Of a stretch of 5,906 bases of DNA, positions 5,160 to 5,906 are shown piece after piece (position 1 is the stretch's first letter; every line of letters starts with the position of its first letter). The DNA comes from Candidatus Methanoplasma sp. (GTDB taxonomy: Archaea > Thermoplasmatota > Thermoplasmata > Methanomassiliicoccales > Methanomethylophilaceae), in NCBI GenBank assembly GCA_031274665.1, contig JAISPV010000105.1, forward strand, positions 1 through 5,906. The letters are read 5' to 3'. A program made the position numbers and the translations under genes. Below the pieces are notes generated by a model. The model was not told the origin of the DNA. It searched no databases and was given only the letters and a program-made list of their open reading frames with translations.

Positions 5160-5906
5160 TTGAGCAGGAAACTTTTCACAGTAGGACCAGTGAATGTGGA
5201 GCAGGAGGTCCGCAATGCACTGGCAGGACCGATGATAACCCACAGGTCCAAGGAGTACAAAGCTTTGCACCAAGACATCATCGAGAAAATGAGGAAGACG
5301 CTGGATACCGATATGGATATTCTCATGGTAGGCGGTTCCGCATCGGTGTTCTTGGAAGGAATGATCAGAAATGGCGTAAGGTCCAAGACCCTGGGAATAA
5401 CCAACGGTTCATTCGGCGACAGGTCAATAGAGATAGCCGAGCTTAACGGTAAAACGGTCGAGAAGGTGCAGGTCGGGTGGGGGAAGGCGATCCGCGCCGA
5501 GCACATCAAAGACAAAGTGAAAGAGGACATCGAAGCCGTACACTGGGTCAGCAATGAGTCTTCGACGGGGGTCTTCAGCGATTCGAAGGAGATCGCGGAC
5601 GAAGTGAGATCGCAGAACCCGGATGCGCTGGTGTTCGTCGATGCGGTGACATCGGCGTTCGCAATGGACCTGAAGCTCAGAGAGCTCAATGCAGATGCGC
5701 TGGTGTTCGGCACGCAGAAAGCCCTTGCGCTTCCTCCCGGACTTGCGATGATCGCCGTTTCGGAGAGACTGCTGAAAAAAGCAAAGACCGTACCGAACAG
5801 AGGTTTCTACACAGATCTTCTGAAGGTAAAGAAACAGAATGACGAGCACTATGCGCTCACAACACCGCCGGTCTCCCTCATGTACGCACTGGACTTCCAG
5901 CTGGAC
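5160..5906 (+). CDS. PLP-dependent class V aminotransferase (alanine-glyoxylate/serine-pyruvate/phosphoserine type), 3' truncated
   Basis: The N-terminal 249 residues of an enzyme of about 370-390 residues are present; the frame is open at the right edge. It starts at TTG with a good ribosome site. Family features are KLFTVGPVNV near the N-terminus (4-13), ITHRSKEYKALHQDI (26-40), the cofactor-phosphate loop VGGSAS (57-62), SNESSTGVFSD (131-141), FVDAVTS with PLP-contacting D161, and GTQKALALPPGLA with Schiff-base K187. This is COG0075. In methanogens a COG0075 enzyme (Methanocaldococcus MJ0959) is reported to act as the phosphoserine aminotransferase of serine synthesis; bacterial and eukaryotic relatives use alanine or serine with glyoxylate or pyruvate. 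Substrate cannot be fixed here, and a downstream serA would favour phosphoserine. TATA-like box and leader suggest separate transcription from the preceding aminotransferase. Confidence 0.9.
   Translation, partial: MSRKLFTVGPVNVEQEVRNALAGPMITHRSKEYKALHQDIIEKMRKTLDTDMDILMVGGSASVFLEGMIRNGVRSKTLGITNGSFGDRSIEIAELNGKTVEKVQVGWGKAIRAEHIKDKVKEDIEAVHWVSNESSTGVFSDSKEIADEVRSQNPDALVFVDAVTSAFAMDLKLRELNADALVFGTQKALALPPGLAMIAVSERLLKKAKTVPNRGFYTDLLKVKKQNDEHYALTTPPVSLMYALDFQLD

Noticed and set aside
5051..5713. Minus-strand open frame of 220 codons opposite the class V aminotransferase
   Set aside because: It is a Ser/Thr/Leu-rich antisense shadow of a gene with clear PLP-enzyme motifs on the plus strand.

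Overview
The window looks like chromosomal DNA of a euryarchaeon. The evidence is the set of genes: a Memo-family gene, an archaeal replication protein A gene with its archaea-specific partner, and purP, the archaeal formate-dependent AICAR formyltransferase. AT-rich TATA-like core promoters sit about 26 bp before predicted transcript starts, and Shine-Dalgarno sites (GAGG, GGAGG, GAGGG) match an archaeal 16S tail. Base composition is near 50% GC. A member of the Thermoplasmata, perhaps a Methanomassiliicoccales-type methanogen, fits best, but that rank is an inference from remembered protein similarity and was not computed.

Layout. Bases 1-310 (+) hold the C-terminal third of a Memo-family protein, cut by the left edge. 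A 32-bp convergent gap follows, with a hairpin and T6 tract that would end transcription from the right. Bases 2567 down to 343 (-) hold a two-gene operon: the large RPA subunit (three OB folds plus a zinc finger) and then the RPA-associated protein (OB fold plus C-terminal winged helix), joined by a 4-base ATGA overlap. Bases 2568-2807 are a 240-bp divergent control region with a TATA box for each direction and several inverted repeats. Bases 2808-3881 (+) hold purP, apparently leaderless. Bases 3929-5083 (+) hold a fold-type I class I/II aminotransferase (aspartate aminotransferase-like). After a short promoter-bearing gap, bases 5160-5906 (+) hold the N-terminal 249 residues of a class V aminotransferase (alanine-glyoxylate/serine-pyruvate/archaeal phosphoserine aminotransferase type), cut by the right edge and starting at TTG.

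How the genes fit together. The leftward operon makes a single-stranded-DNA-binding complex for replication and repair. The rightward genes belong to central nitrogen and one-carbon metabolism: PurP uses free formate and ATP to formylate AICAR in purine synthesis, and the two PLP aminotransferases interconvert amino acids and 2-oxo acids, plausibly on aspartate/glutamate and serine/phosphoserine. No mobile element, CRISPR array, RNA gene or clearly new system was seen. The points worth a second look are the structured divergent promoter region, start-site decisions that differ from the longest ORF, and a short out-of-frame direct repeat inside the Memo gene.
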